A stretch of 64,000 bases of DNA from Deinandra increscens subsp. villosa. Its lineage: Eukaryota; Streptophyta; Magnoliopsida; Asterales; Asteraceae. The notes beneath the pieces were generated by a model. The model was given only the letters and a program-made list of their open reading frames with translations, was not told the origin of the DNA and did not search any database. The stretch is from NCBI GenBank assembly GCA_039602395.1, contig JBCNJP010000009.1, forward strand, positions 1,812,544 to 1,876,543. The letters are read 5' to 3'. A program made the position numbers and the translations under genes. Shown piece after piece: positions 45,207 through 55,640 of the stretch (positions within the stretch are counted from its first letter, which is position 1; each line of letters starts with the position of its first letter).

Positions 45207-47534
45207 TGTAACAACGCTAATTATTTTTACTATTTCTTTAACGAATATTTAACTTGAAAAGTGGTCCCAGAAAATTTCGTGGTAAATTGTTCGTTTATAC
45301 GGTAACATCTTGCATCTTTATCCGCATACGTAATAGATAGAGTGTCAAATACAAGTGCGTCATTAAGTTCATCAAAACATTAGCAACCAAGTGTGTGCTA
45401 AATACGAGTTAATACTAGTTCAATTATTTTCAAAAGATGGCTACGACAAGCCATGATCATCAAAAGAGGTGGCAACTTGCGTGTTCGGTTCGTCTCGAGC
45501 TCGGGGGATCCGTATCTACATGGTAGCTTTACCTGCGTGCAATTACACCACATTAGTATAAAACGTTAATGCAAGTTGGAATGACAATTAGGCATTAAAA
45601 CGGAGGCAAAGTTTCAAAATTTAGGCAGCTCCACCGTAAGCTACGCTGGCCACCGTAGCTTACGGTGGCTTCAGCTAGCCTACGGTGGCTTGATGCTGGC
45701 CTACGGTGGGTGCCAAGGCTGCAGGCCACCGTAGCTTACGGTGGCCACCGTAAGCTACGGTGGTACCTGTGGTTTTGGTACCCCCTCTTGGTTCTTTTTC
45801 CACTTAATCACCCGGATTCGATTTCCACCAATTCATAAGTTACCAACACATGGTTTAAGCTCCAAAAAACTTGCTAGACTCTAAAATTTAAACATGGACC
45901 AATTACCCATCGTTACCTTGCCTTTACCTTACCCGGTTGACCCGTTAAGGGCCAACCCATGCCACAACTCGTCCAAGATTACAAATGAACCCAACCTTGT
46001 ACATTCACTAGTGGCATGTTCACAATATATCAGATTACTTCATGACTCCTACCTTTAATAACATATGAATTTCGATGATCCCTAAGGAGCATTCCAAATA
46101 CAACGTATCCATGTCACCTATGTAGGAATTCTAGAATACTAATTAGAATTGGACATCTTACATATGTGTATAACCATCCTTGCCATACACCAAGGACCCA
46201 ATTAGCCCTTGAGGTATCTTCGGACCAATTATCCGAGAGCTAAAGCATGCGGAGTGTAGGCAAATCAACCCAATTTGGTTGACTAAGCCACTTCCCCTTT
46301 TCCCCTATGAGAGAATCCATTTATTCCCTCATGAGGTGAAGACTTATTCTTTTCTACCCACTATGGTCCATAACCAAATGTAAGGTGTTTACAATTTTTA
46401 CTTACTAGTGTAACGAACAAGATGTACGTTACCTCGATTGCTTGAAGATCCACTACCGTTAGCGTGTGCTTGGTTACTCCCTTCGAAGCCTTGATTGCCT
46501 ATATTATCAATAGCTCATCAAGACCATAGCCATAACAAGAATTTTACAACCATGGCATGAATTGTAAGATATCACCCAATCATAGTGTCATCAATAATTT
46601 CACAAATCTATCATCAAGTAAGACCTCAATTAACACCAAGTTCACCATTCGAGCATACTTACCAACATTTCATAATTTTTACTATTATACAACTCGTTTT
46701 ATCACGGGATCATTGTCACATGCCTTCTATGATTTCCTAGCCACAATTCATGGAAATTTACTCAATTATAGTTTAAGGATCTTCACACAAGCATTTCATC
46801 AAACACATGGTAGGCATTGTCTATGTTATTAGTCCTAACTTGGTTTTCATGTTTGCTAATCACCATCTCACCTCTATTAAGTGAGATTCAAGTCCAATAC
46901 ACGTATTAACACACAATGTTCACAGGAAATTCACATATACACACAATTTAGCTCATTGTCTATGAACCCCCAATTGGGTTTTTCGCAATTCATGGGCTAG
47001 TCACCAAGTTGGGAGGCTAGCCCTCCTAATACACTATCTACATGTGTACAAGCATCACAAATTCAGCATATAGCAAACAGAACCCATCAATTTCGTGATT
47101 CACACAAGGATTCACGAGTTCCTACACATGCATCTAAGTAGGAGTTTCACTTACTTGATCAATTAGATGGTAGGATTCAAGGATTTCTCTTCCTAATCCA
47201 CACACATGCACAGAAATCGCAGGTAACAAGAGGAGGAGCCAGAATTTCGAGATTTAGAGGTGGAGAGGAGGCTGGGTTCGATCAACAGGAGGAGATGTCG
47301 ATCTCCTCTTGTTTCCAGCCCTTTTTCTCTAACCTAGTTTGCACAAATTGCACTTTAGTCCCTCCACTTCTAATTCTTTTATAATATTAACCTAATGTGA
47401 CAATTTCACATTTAGTCCCCACATTATAACTTATTTATGTAAGGTTCTAGCAAGTATAGGTTTCTATTAAACCCCACGTTAAGTTTACACAAGGTTTAAC
47501 GGAAATTCAAATTTACGGAATTCGGGTTGTTACA
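45207..47534 (-). repeat. 5' LTR of the Tekay-type element
   Basis: 2328 bp copy of 37982-40309. It is the upstream LTR because the primer-binding site adjoins it on the side facing the gag start. Confidence 0.96.
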
Positions 47535-49737
47535 TTGTTCCTGATTCAACTCCCAAATAAGCCATAGGAACACTCCTGTCTTCTAACTTTGTTAATCCTG
47601 GTGCATTTATCTTCACATGTCCTGTACATCCAAACACCTTCAAATGAGACAGGTTTGGCTTCTTACCTTTGAATTTTCCATAAGGAGTCTCTTCCTTCAA
47701 TGCCTTTGTAGGCACCCTGTTCAAGATATAGACTGCATGTCTCACACTTTCTGCCCAAAGGTCTTGTGGTACACCCATTGCTTTCAAGTTACTTCTGGTC
47801 ATATTGAGTATGGTTCTATTTCTTCTTTCAACAGAACCATTCTGTTGTGGGGAATAAGGTGCTGTAAGCAACCTTATAATCCCTTGTGAATCACAATATG
47901 CATTGAACTCAATGGAGGTGAACTCTCCCCCCCTATCTGATCTCAATGTTTTTATCTTGTACCCACTCTCACTTTCAACCAGAACCTTAAACTTCTTGAA
48001 TACTTCAAATGCTTGACTTTTATTCTTAAGCATGTAAACCCACATAAATTTCGTACAATCATCTACTAACAGCATGAAATATCTGTTACCTCCTTGTGTT
48101 GTGGGTGTTATTGGGCCACACAGATCCATTGACAGAAGTTGCAATGGATGTTCTGAGATATAGGATGACTTCTTTGGAAAAGGAACCCTTGACTGTTTCC
48201 CTGCCAAGCAGGCCTCACACAGCTTTGTGGGTTGTGAAATCAGAGGAACACCTTCCACCATTCCTTTCTTGGTCATTTCCTTCATAGACTCAAAGTTCAA
48301 GTGACCCAGTCTCCCATGCCATAACCAAGATGTTTGGTCAATAGCAACTTGAAAACACATGGGAGATCCAATCTTGAACCTTATTTTGTAAAGTCTATTT
48401 GGTGACTTCTTTACCTTTAGAAGCAACTTACCATTTCTTTCATACAACCAAAGAAAATCTTCCTTCATCTTTATGGTGCAGCCTGTTTCAGTCACCTGGC
48501 CTAGACTTAGGATGTTACTCTTAAGACTTGGAATATAATACACATCACTTAGCAATCTATGCCCACCATTCTTGCACTCTAGAATAACAGACCCTCTCCC
48601 TTCAATTTCTACAGAGGAACCATCACCAAAACTCACATTACCACCAATGGTTTTATCTAGTTTTGAGAAGTTAACTTTATTGCCTGTCATATGATTCGAG
48701 GCACCATTATCTAGGTACCACAAATCACCATCCCCTCCTTCAGATGTATACCTTGATGGCACCACCCTTTGTTCATTCAAGAACACAATTTCCTTGGGTG
48801 TATCTTCAATTCTTGCCATCAACAATGCAGGCTCATCTTCATCTTCAATTTCATGAAGTTTTACTTCTTGGTTCTGCTTAGTTCTTGTTGGACACTCAGA
48901 TGCATAGTGCCCATAAGTGTCACATTTGAAACACTTAATTCTGGATTTGTCTTTCACTGGCTTCTTGCCTCTTTCCCCTTTTCCTTTTGAGTTCATTTTT
49001 GACTTACCAGCACTACTGTTACTATCTTTAGAGCTTTCAGATTGGGAAGAGAACTGTTTCCCTTTCCCTTTCTTCTTTGCTTGCCATTCAGCATAAGTAA
49101 GAAGCAATTGCTCATTCTTACTTTGACTGACCTTTGGCTTCATCTTGGTTCTCTCTTCAAAGGCCTTTAGCCGGCCAATTGCTTCTTGCAATTTCATAGT
49201 GTCTAACTCAACGAATTGCTCAATTGAGGCGACTATATGTACAAACCTATCAGGAACAGAATCTAGAAACTTACGAACTAGAACTGCTTCTTCGTATGGT
49301 GACCCAAGATTGCTTGCTCGTGAGGCCAAACCACCCAATTTCGCCGCGAAATCATCAATGGTTTCTTCTTCAGTCATTCTCAGCGCCTGAAATTCACCTC
49401 TCAGCGTCTGCAGTCTTGCTTTGACTACTTTGTCAACACCAACGAATCTCTCCTTGATGGCATTCCACACATCTTTCGCCGTATCAAATTTCGCTACCTG
49501 AAGTACAAGATCCTCCGGGAGCGATTGATACAAGAATGCGATTGCAGTCGCGTTCTTCTTGTCGTCGACTTGGGCTTCATTCGTATCAATTACTTCCCAT
49601 AAACCGTGCACATTCAAAATTACCTTCATCCGAACTGCCCAAATGGTGTAATTGGACATTGTTAACATCGGACATTGAAGAGCGATCGGAGCGTGATCTC
49701 TGTTCGTTGAAGTTCCTCCTCCGGCTGACATTTTCAC
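47535..49737 (-). CDS. Copia polyprotein, N-terminal part (Gag, protease, integrase start)
   Basis: Starts MKMSAGGGTSTNRDHAP (a second Met two codons on). It runs through a UBN2-type Gag (LTMSNYTIWAVRMKVILN, DVWNAIKERF, LDSVPDRF), a zinc knuckle (CFKCDTYGHYASEC), the protease motif (WYLDNGASNHMTG), the GAG-pre-integrase HHCC unit (LWHGRLGHLNFESM, LCEACLAGKQSRVPF) and the integrase core (LQLLSMDLCGPI, LRSDRGGEF, YSPQQNGSVERRNRT). The frame ends at the nested gypsy LTR just after AYLGVESGT; a few codons read into that LTR are not native. The remaining third lies at 36019-37981 in a compatible frame. The copia pol was therefore open when the gypsy inserted. Confidence 0.95.
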
Positions 49738-49838
49738 CGGAATCTCTGGTCTCGGCCTTCCCGGTGACGGCCTTCTAGGGGATGTGAGAAAACGATGAAT
49801 GGTGATCGATTGATCGAGAGCTCTTCTTCCTTACGCGA

Positions 49839-49850
49839 GCTCTGATACCA
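49839..49850 (-). other. Primer-binding site of the copia element
   Basis: On the minus strand, tggtatcagagc lies 2 bp downstream of the 5' LTR, complementary to initiator tRNA-Met. Confidence 0.95.
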
Positions 49851-49852
49851 AA

Positions 49853-50019
49853 TGAAAATCAGGCCAAGAATTATGTAACAGAAATTTAACAGAAATGAAT
49901 TGGGGAAAACTGAAATCGTAATCTCATTAAACACAACAGGGTTATTTATACACACTAACTTTCACACAATTACAATACTAGTCCCTGATGTTTGATTGCA
50001 ATTACAAAACAAGCTAACA
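49853..50019 (-). repeat. 5' LTR of the copia element
   Basis: 167 bp with no difference seen from 35694-35860. On the minus strand it begins tgttagcttgttttg and ends ctgattttca. The host target duplication gggcg follows at 50020-50024. Confidence 0.95.
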
Positions 50020-51436
50020 GGGCGTTGGTGAGCCGCAAATCTGGAGAGACTAGAAGCCCGACCATTGCGACTCCCGCGATGATGAATGAGAGGTTTTGTG
50101 TCAGCAGCCAAAGACTTAAAACCTATCAAATATTAAAATTTTGAAGATACAGTTTACATGTGTGAAGGGTTTAGGAATTCTATAACTGCTGTAAATATTT
50201 AGATCAAAGTAGCAATAAGTCTATAAAAGTTTACATGTGATGGATTTAGGATTCTCTTGTAATTACACTTTTATCATTTAATTTTTAATGATAAATCAAT
50301 ATTTTAGTCTTTTAGATTAGTTTTTCTTGTGCAAAGAATGCTCCCTCTCTTTGTATATATATGCATTTGTTTTGTTCTAGTTATGCAAAAGATATCATAC
50401 AATTTCGGTAAAATTTAGCATGTTAATAAGAAATGAACCTAGCTTGTTATTAAAGAAAATTGCATCTTTTTATATGTTTAGAAAAAGAATAATAGAGTCC
50501 AGTTTCTTATTAAATACCAGACAGTTAAAAAATAAAGTTAAGTTCTAATAAAAAGTGTATCTCGTGTAATAGTGAATGGTTTGGATTTTAATATATGATG
50601 TTATTTCTTAATTTTATTTTTGATAAAAACAGAGAATTTTTTTTTTTTGATTTGTTTATTTTTATACACGTATCTGTGCTACCCCTAAAAAAGATTTTTA
50701 TACATATGATATCTCTTAAGAAATTTTTTAGTTTCACCGACTAAAATAGAAATTAGACAATTAAATGGTTCACAAGCTTACTAGAAATAGATAAGAGGAT
50801 GTGGTGGTGTCATGTCCACCTTATGTTTTTAACACTTTATTATACTTCCTAACATTTATTTCAAATTCACCTATTCATTCATTCACTTTAATCATGAACC
50901 AAACATTTGCTTTTGTTACATTGAAACATTTTTCTAGACCAATATATGTTATATTGAAAAACAAACAAGTCGAGTCGAGTCGAGCGAATGATTATACGTA
51001 CCTTCGGATACGTGGAGTTATCGATCCATTGGCCAACAAGGGGACCAAATAATGCGGTGGAGGACGACTCAACCACCCCGTAGGCTGCAGCCATAAGCAA
51101 GGAATCCGGCCAAATGTTTATCATATACAACCCAACTGAAAACTCCCAAGTCCTATATAGTTAGAAGTTTGTATGTTACTAAAAACTAGCTATATATTTA
51201 TTAACTAAAAAAATCTAACAAGTATTTGTTATTTTAGTGGATGTGTACCTGGCACCCCATCTGGCTAAGAAGTGGCCCAAATACAGATTAATGAGAACCC
51301 ATGTTGGGATAATAGGATCTTCATGATGATGATGATGATGGGGAAGGAGGTGTTCATCCTCCATTTCTACATGATGATCATGATGAAGATGATGCACCTC
51401 TTCCAATTCTGTGTCATTATTCATCTTCTTGTACAT
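50020..51436 (-). pseudogene. IREG: Ferroportin/IREG gene, 5' part (exons 1, 2 and start of exon 3)
   Basis: Upstream half of the interrupted transporter. Exon 1 (51436-51249) starts MYKKMNNDTELEEV, with a second Met at 51424 that aligns better with the start of plant IREGs. It has an unusual His-rich stretch (HHLHHDHH and later HHHHHH) before the first membrane segment (LINLYLGHFLARWGAR). Exon 2 (51152-51002) encodes TWEFSVGLYMINIWPDSLL and YGVVESSSTALFGPLVGQW. Exon 3 begins at 50122 (VLSLWLLTQNLSFIIAGVAM) and is broken at 50025 after PDLRLTNA, near residue 147 of 521. Junctions are GT/AG. From here transcription would enter the copia 5' LTR in the same direction, so at best a truncated or chimeric transcript is expected. 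The coding sequence is otherwise intact, so the disruption looks recent. Confidence 0.93.
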
Positions 51437-51532
51437 GTATCCCCTTTGATTTAACTCTTCTCTCTCCCTCTCTCATCTCTTGTTACTTGCAATTAAGGAC
51501 ATTTATTTGTAGTTGAAGAGAAGGGAAATGAC

Positions 51533-51539
51533 TTTTATA
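51533..51539 (-). promoter_or_regulatory. TATA box of the ferroportin gene
   Basis: On the minus strand, gggtataaaagtcat lies about 100 bp upstream of the first ATG, and a CT-rich stretch (51445-51480) lies between. Position and sequence fit a plant core promoter. Confidence 0.6.
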
Positions 51540-51984
51540 CCCTTGCAGATAGTGCCAACATAAAACATGAGATTCTGGGCTCACTCATATAATCTTTTCT
51601 CATTTATATGCAGTAATGTTTTGTTTAATCTACTAGTTTTTCTTTAACGTATTTAGAACTACTCTTGATATCTGAGTGAGATTTTTTAAGAGAGTATTGT
51701 AACCGTTAATACTAGATTTGACACTTTAAGTTTAACTCACTCATGAACACTACAAGTAGGAAACTCATCATTTAAGAAAACTCCTTTGAATTGGGTTTTT
51801 GAACTTAAAACCTCAAGAATCTCAAACCTCCAACCATCATTCTCATGTTAACTCTTCTAGAAGGAACTTGCAAATGTAGGAGTGTCATGCATATATAATA
51901 TCTAACTTTATGCATATTGTGTAATATTAGGCCGAACACGACCCGGATTCGAGTCCGTGAGAGGGGGTTTTTCATTCCGTTGGC

Positions 51985-52484
51985 NNNNNNNNNNNNNNNN
52001 NNNNNNNNNNNNNNNNNNNNNNNNNNNNNNNNNNNNNNNNNNNNNNNNNNNNNNNNNNNNNNNNNNNNNNNNNNNNNNNNNNNNNNNNNNNNNNNNNNNN
52101 NNNNNNNNNNNNNNNNNNNNNNNNNNNNNNNNNNNNNNNNNNNNNNNNNNNNNNNNNNNNNNNNNNNNNNNNNNNNNNNNNNNNNNNNNNNNNNNNNNNN
52201 NNNNNNNNNNNNNNNNNNNNNNNNNNNNNNNNNNNNNNNNNNNNNNNNNNNNNNNNNNNNNNNNNNNNNNNNNNNNNNNNNNNNNNNNNNNNNNNNNNNN
52301 NNNNNNNNNNNNNNNNNNNNNNNNNNNNNNNNNNNNNNNNNNNNNNNNNNNNNNNNNNNNNNNNNNNNNNNNNNNNNNNNNNNNNNNNNNNNNNNNNNNN
52401 NNNNNNNNNNNNNNNNNNNNNNNNNNNNNNNNNNNNNNNNNNNNNNNNNNNNNNNNNNNNNNNNNNNNNNNNNNNNNNNNNNNN
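51985..52484. other. Assembly gap of 500 N
   Basis: A second placeholder gap of 500 N. It separates the ferroportin promoter side from a copia integrase relic, and probably hides the upstream part of that copia element. Confidence 1.
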
Positions 52485-53200
52485 ATTCCACTTTCTTATG
52501 GCACTGCCGTCTAGGCCATATAAACAAGAAACGTATTTCAAAGCTGCAACGCGATAGGCTTCTAGAATCAACCGATGATGAGTCGTTTGACAAATATGAA
52601 TTTGTATATGCGGCAAGATGCCGACAAAAAAGCCATTTACTCATGTAAGTGGAAGAGCCAATGATCTACTCGGACTTATACATACTGATGTATGCGGCCC
52701 ATTTAGAACTAAATCTAAGACCGGTGCTAACTACTTCGTCACTTTTACTGACGCCTTTAGTCGTTATGGTTATGTCTACTTGATTAAACATAAACATGAA
52801 GTCTTTGAAATGTTCGAAACTTTCCAAAGTGAAGTAGAAAATTAAATCAACAAGACTATTAAAGCACTTCGATCTGATCGAGGAAACGAGTACATGAGTC
52901 AAGAGTTTTCAGACCACTCGGCGAAATATGGGATTGTCTCACAATTCACTCCTCCATATACACCTCAGCATAATGGTGTATCTGAAAGGAGAAACTGAAC
53001 CATGCTTGACATGGTTCGATCCATGTCCAGTTTGACTACTTTATCATTGTCCTGGTGGGACTATGCTCTAGAGACTGTTGTTCTCATACTCAATATGGTT
53101 CCGACTAAAAAGGCTGATAATTAGACACCATATGAAATATGGCATAGGAAAGTCCTAACCTGTCTTACTTGAATGTCTGGGCTGGATGCCATGCATCGGG
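52485..53200 (+). pseudogene. Decayed Ty1/copia integrase fragment
   Basis: Plus-strand relic emerging from the gap. It starts with the GAG-pre-integrase motif (LWHCRLGHINKKRISKLQ), frameshifts near 52600 and continues into the integrase core (LLGLIHTDVCGPFRTKS, YFVTFTDAFSRYGYVYLI, IKALRSDRGNEY, then TPQHNGVSERRN). In-frame stops occur after SEVEN, within RRN-TMLD and before TPYEIWH, and the frame is lost after about 53160. No reverse transcriptase follows. It is much older than the copia element in ferroportin and belongs to another lineage. Confidence 0.85.
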
Positions 53201-54659
53201 TATATTTTTAGCCTAAACCATCCAGTAAATGTTGTGGTGACATTAGCATCAGGGCAAACGTTTAGCCAGTCTGCTTCGTGTCCAGTGACTTATGGTGATG
53301 ATAGTTGGGTTAAGCCCTTATATTTAGTATTGATGTTGTTTTAACCATACAAAATGATTTTCATTTTCGAGTAAATATAAACCTTTGAACTCATCAACGT
53401 TATGTTAACTCGTTTAGTGTGTATTTTCTCAGGTCTATGATTGATATAGGATTCACCTTGCACACTAGGATCAACCCTCATGACGGACCTGCATTCATTA
53501 CCCATGTCGGACCTGCATTCATTACCCATGTCATGTTTTAAAAAACAATGCTTTATTAACTATGCTACTGCAACCACATTAAATTATGTTACTGCAAAGT
53601 CTTGAAACTATGTAACTTTTGTTAATTTATGATATTAACGTGTCTTTTGAAAATTCATATAGATTTGTTCAATGTTATTGTGTGTAGTGATCCATAGTCA
53701 GTGGCAGAACTTAAACAAAAGTTAAGGGGGGACCGAACTCGGTATGAGAAACAAGAGATCGAGAGGACCTTATGAGCGAATAATCAATCGGCGTCTCAAT
53801 TTGTCGTGTGAGAACTAAGAGATGTGCGGTTATTAAGATCAGTAAAAAAGAAATCGGTAAAAATATAAAAATAATTAGTAAGAAAAAATCGGTATAATAA
53901 TAGAAATAATTGGTAAAGGATGGGATTTGAACACATCACCTACACATTGGAAAGTAGTCACTTAACCAACAAAGCTAAACTATAACTATTAATATTACCA
54001 ACTCTAAGTATTATATTTGAGTTCCCTTAATATTTTATAATTTATATATACCCTTCTAAAATCGATACATCTGAACGAAAAAAATCGTAAAGACCGAGGT
54101 CCCCTCTGGCCCTTTATATAATCCGCGCCTATCCATAGTCCGTGTCATGACTCCCACGGGTAACCACCATTGTTTGGGGGTGTGACATATTAGCTGTTAA
54201 TCCTTGTTTTTGTTGATAAAATTTCAGATATGATTTTTACTCCGATTTTTTCACATAGTTGTCGTTATGACAAAACTAAGACGAACCGATATATCCCCTA
54301 TCCGTTGTGTGCATGCATTTCTTTGGTGCAATTATATAAAAAGGGCCCTCAAGGATCATTTTCACCAATACAAAAGATAATTGCTATATATAAAAATTCG
54401 TCGGTACAAAGTACATGGCCCTTTGTGTTTTTCCATCATCCATTGTTCATCCAATCAATATCTATATCTATCTACATATATGTGTAGATAGATTTATTAA
54501 AAAAAAACAACTCTAAGTATACATAATGCATTGACTAGCAAATATAGTGTAGTTTTAATCACCAATTGATATACTTTATGTTTAGATATAATGTGTTCAT
54601 CGATGAGTATACATTTTTTTTTAATTAATGCTAAAATGACACCATAATATTCATATAGT
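53201..54659. other. Gene-free stretch with a 27-bp tandem repeat and hAT-like relic
   Basis: No gene. cggacctgcattcattaccc plus catgt is repeated twice in tandem at about 53483-53534. 53699-54125 starts with cagtggcagaactt and ends near cgaggtcccctctgg; it resembles decayed copies of the cagtggcgga-type MITE at 62642. Short frames elsewhere show no domain. Confidence 0.45.
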
Positions 54660-54668
54660 TTTTTCTAG

Positions 54669-55371
54669 GGGGTAACTTTGTAGAAACATAACCAACTTTC
54701 GATTTTGTTTCAATTAGGTCACTCAAACTTTTTTTTGTTCCAATCAGGTAACTTAACTTTAAAATATGTTCTAATCCTAGATAAATGACCTGATTAGCAG
54801 GTAACCTTATCAGTTTTTTTATAAAAACTGATTTTTTTTTTATAAAAAATGAATTTTTTATAAAAAAAGAATTTTTTTAATCAAAAATCGAAATTTTATA
54901 AAAACGTTTTTCATAAATACATTTTTTTTAATAAAAACGTTTTTTTATAAAAAAAAGGTTTTTTATAAAAAACGAAAAAAAGTTATAAAAAAAATTCGTT
55001 TTTATAAAAAATGTTATAAAAACGTTTTTTATAAAAGAATTCGTTTTTATAAAAAAAACCCTTTTTTATAAAAAAAAGAACCCTTTTTTATAAAAAAAAC
55101 CTTTTTTTATAAAATTTTGATTTTTTTTAAAAAAATCGTTTTTATTAAAAATTCGATTTTGAAAAATTCATTTTTTATATAAAAATAATCTTTTTTGTAT
55201 TAAAAAATCAGTTTTTTTTGAAAAATTTGATAAGGTTAACTGCTAATCAGGTCATTTATCTAGGATTAGAACATATTTTTAAGTTGAGTGACCTGATTGA
55301 AACAAAAATAAGTTTGAGTGACCTAATTAGAACAAAATCGTAAATTGGTTATGTTTCTGTGAAATTTTCCC
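54669..55371. mobile_element. Mutator-like MITE with palindromic T/A core, 703 bp
   Basis: Inverted ends of about 150 bp (gggtaactttgtagaaacat on the left, gggaaaatttcacagaaacat as complement of the right) share the words gacctgattagcag(g/t)taacctta and ctaggattagaacata. Flanking 9-mers tttttctag (54660-54668) and tttttctac (55372-55380) differ at one base. The interior (about 54815-55200) consists of dozens of ttttttataaaaa-like palindromes. It encodes no protein. Confidence 0.8.
54815..55200. repeat. Array of tttttataaaaa palindromes
   Basis: Imperfect tandem array of units alternating T-runs, ata and A-runs with short insertions such as cgtttt and ccc. Almost every unit is self-complementary. 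Long A/T homopolymers make the base count uncertain. Confidence 0.8.
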
Positions 55372-55576
55372 TTTTTCTACGATGAATATATTGACGTTTA
55401 CTTATACATACATGTTTTTGTGTTAATTACATTCTGTTAGAAAAAAGGCTTGTTGTATTTTTAGTAATTCTTAAAGCTCAATGAAATAAAGTAAACCGGT
55501 CAACATAAAACTCATGTTTACTAACCTTGGGACCCAATTTTATTTTTGTCGTATTTAATTATATAAATATACATTA

Positions 55577-55640
55577 CAAATTGATGGTGAATAGTGGACA
55601 TATTGTTATTCTTAGTTTGGCCACAGCTCTTTCATTTTTG
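55577..55640. repeat. 64-bp segment repeated at 59385-59448
   Basis: caaattgatggtgaatagtg followed by tttggccacagctctttcat occurs here and again 3.8 kb downstream with three to four mismatches. The two copies lie at opposite ends of the presumed Helitron body, as would result from an internal duplication or two related elements in series. Confidence 0.8.

Larger units (their letters stand above)
37982..47534 (-). mobile_element. Complete Ty3/gypsy (Tekay-type chromovirus) nested in the copia element, 9553 bp
   Basis: Two LTRs of 2328 bp each, tgtaacaacg...ggttgttaca, flanked by the 5-bp target duplication ttgtt (37977-37981 and 47535-47539). On the minus strand: 5' LTR 45207-47534, primer site, one long gag-pol frame, polypurine tract, 3' LTR 37982-40309. 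Long LTRs, a single fused ORF and a C-terminal chromodomain-like end place it in the Tekay/Del group. The LTRs matched wherever I compared them, so it is very young and may be competent for movement. It interrupts the integrase region of the copia pol. Confidence 0.97.
35694..50019 (-). mobile_element. Ty1/copia retrotransposon inserted in ferroportin exon 3 and itself split by a gypsy element
   Basis: Minus-strand element with two 167-bp LTRs that look identical by eye, ends TG...CA, and a 5-bp target duplication gggcg (35689-35693 and 50020-50024). Without the nested 9.55 kb gypsy it is about 4.77 kb. Order on the minus strand: 5' LTR, initiator tRNA-Met primer site, gag-protease-integrase, [gypsy insertion], rest of integrase, reverse transcriptase, RNase H, polypurine tract, 3' LTR. 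Short LTRs and the gag type (NYTIWAVRMKV, LKAFEERTK, LLLTYAEW) suggest the Ivana/Oryco lineage, an inference from memory of the family. Its transcription direction matches that of the host gene. Confidence 0.96.

Noticed and set aside
33149..51436. The copia insertion as a normal giant intron of ferroportin
   Set aside because: The element has a 5-bp target duplication inside a continuous reading frame and no GT/AG boundaries at its ends, so it is an exon insertion and not an intron.
51805..52648. Long frames across the second N gap
   Set aside because: Same reason; only the copia relic after the gap is real.
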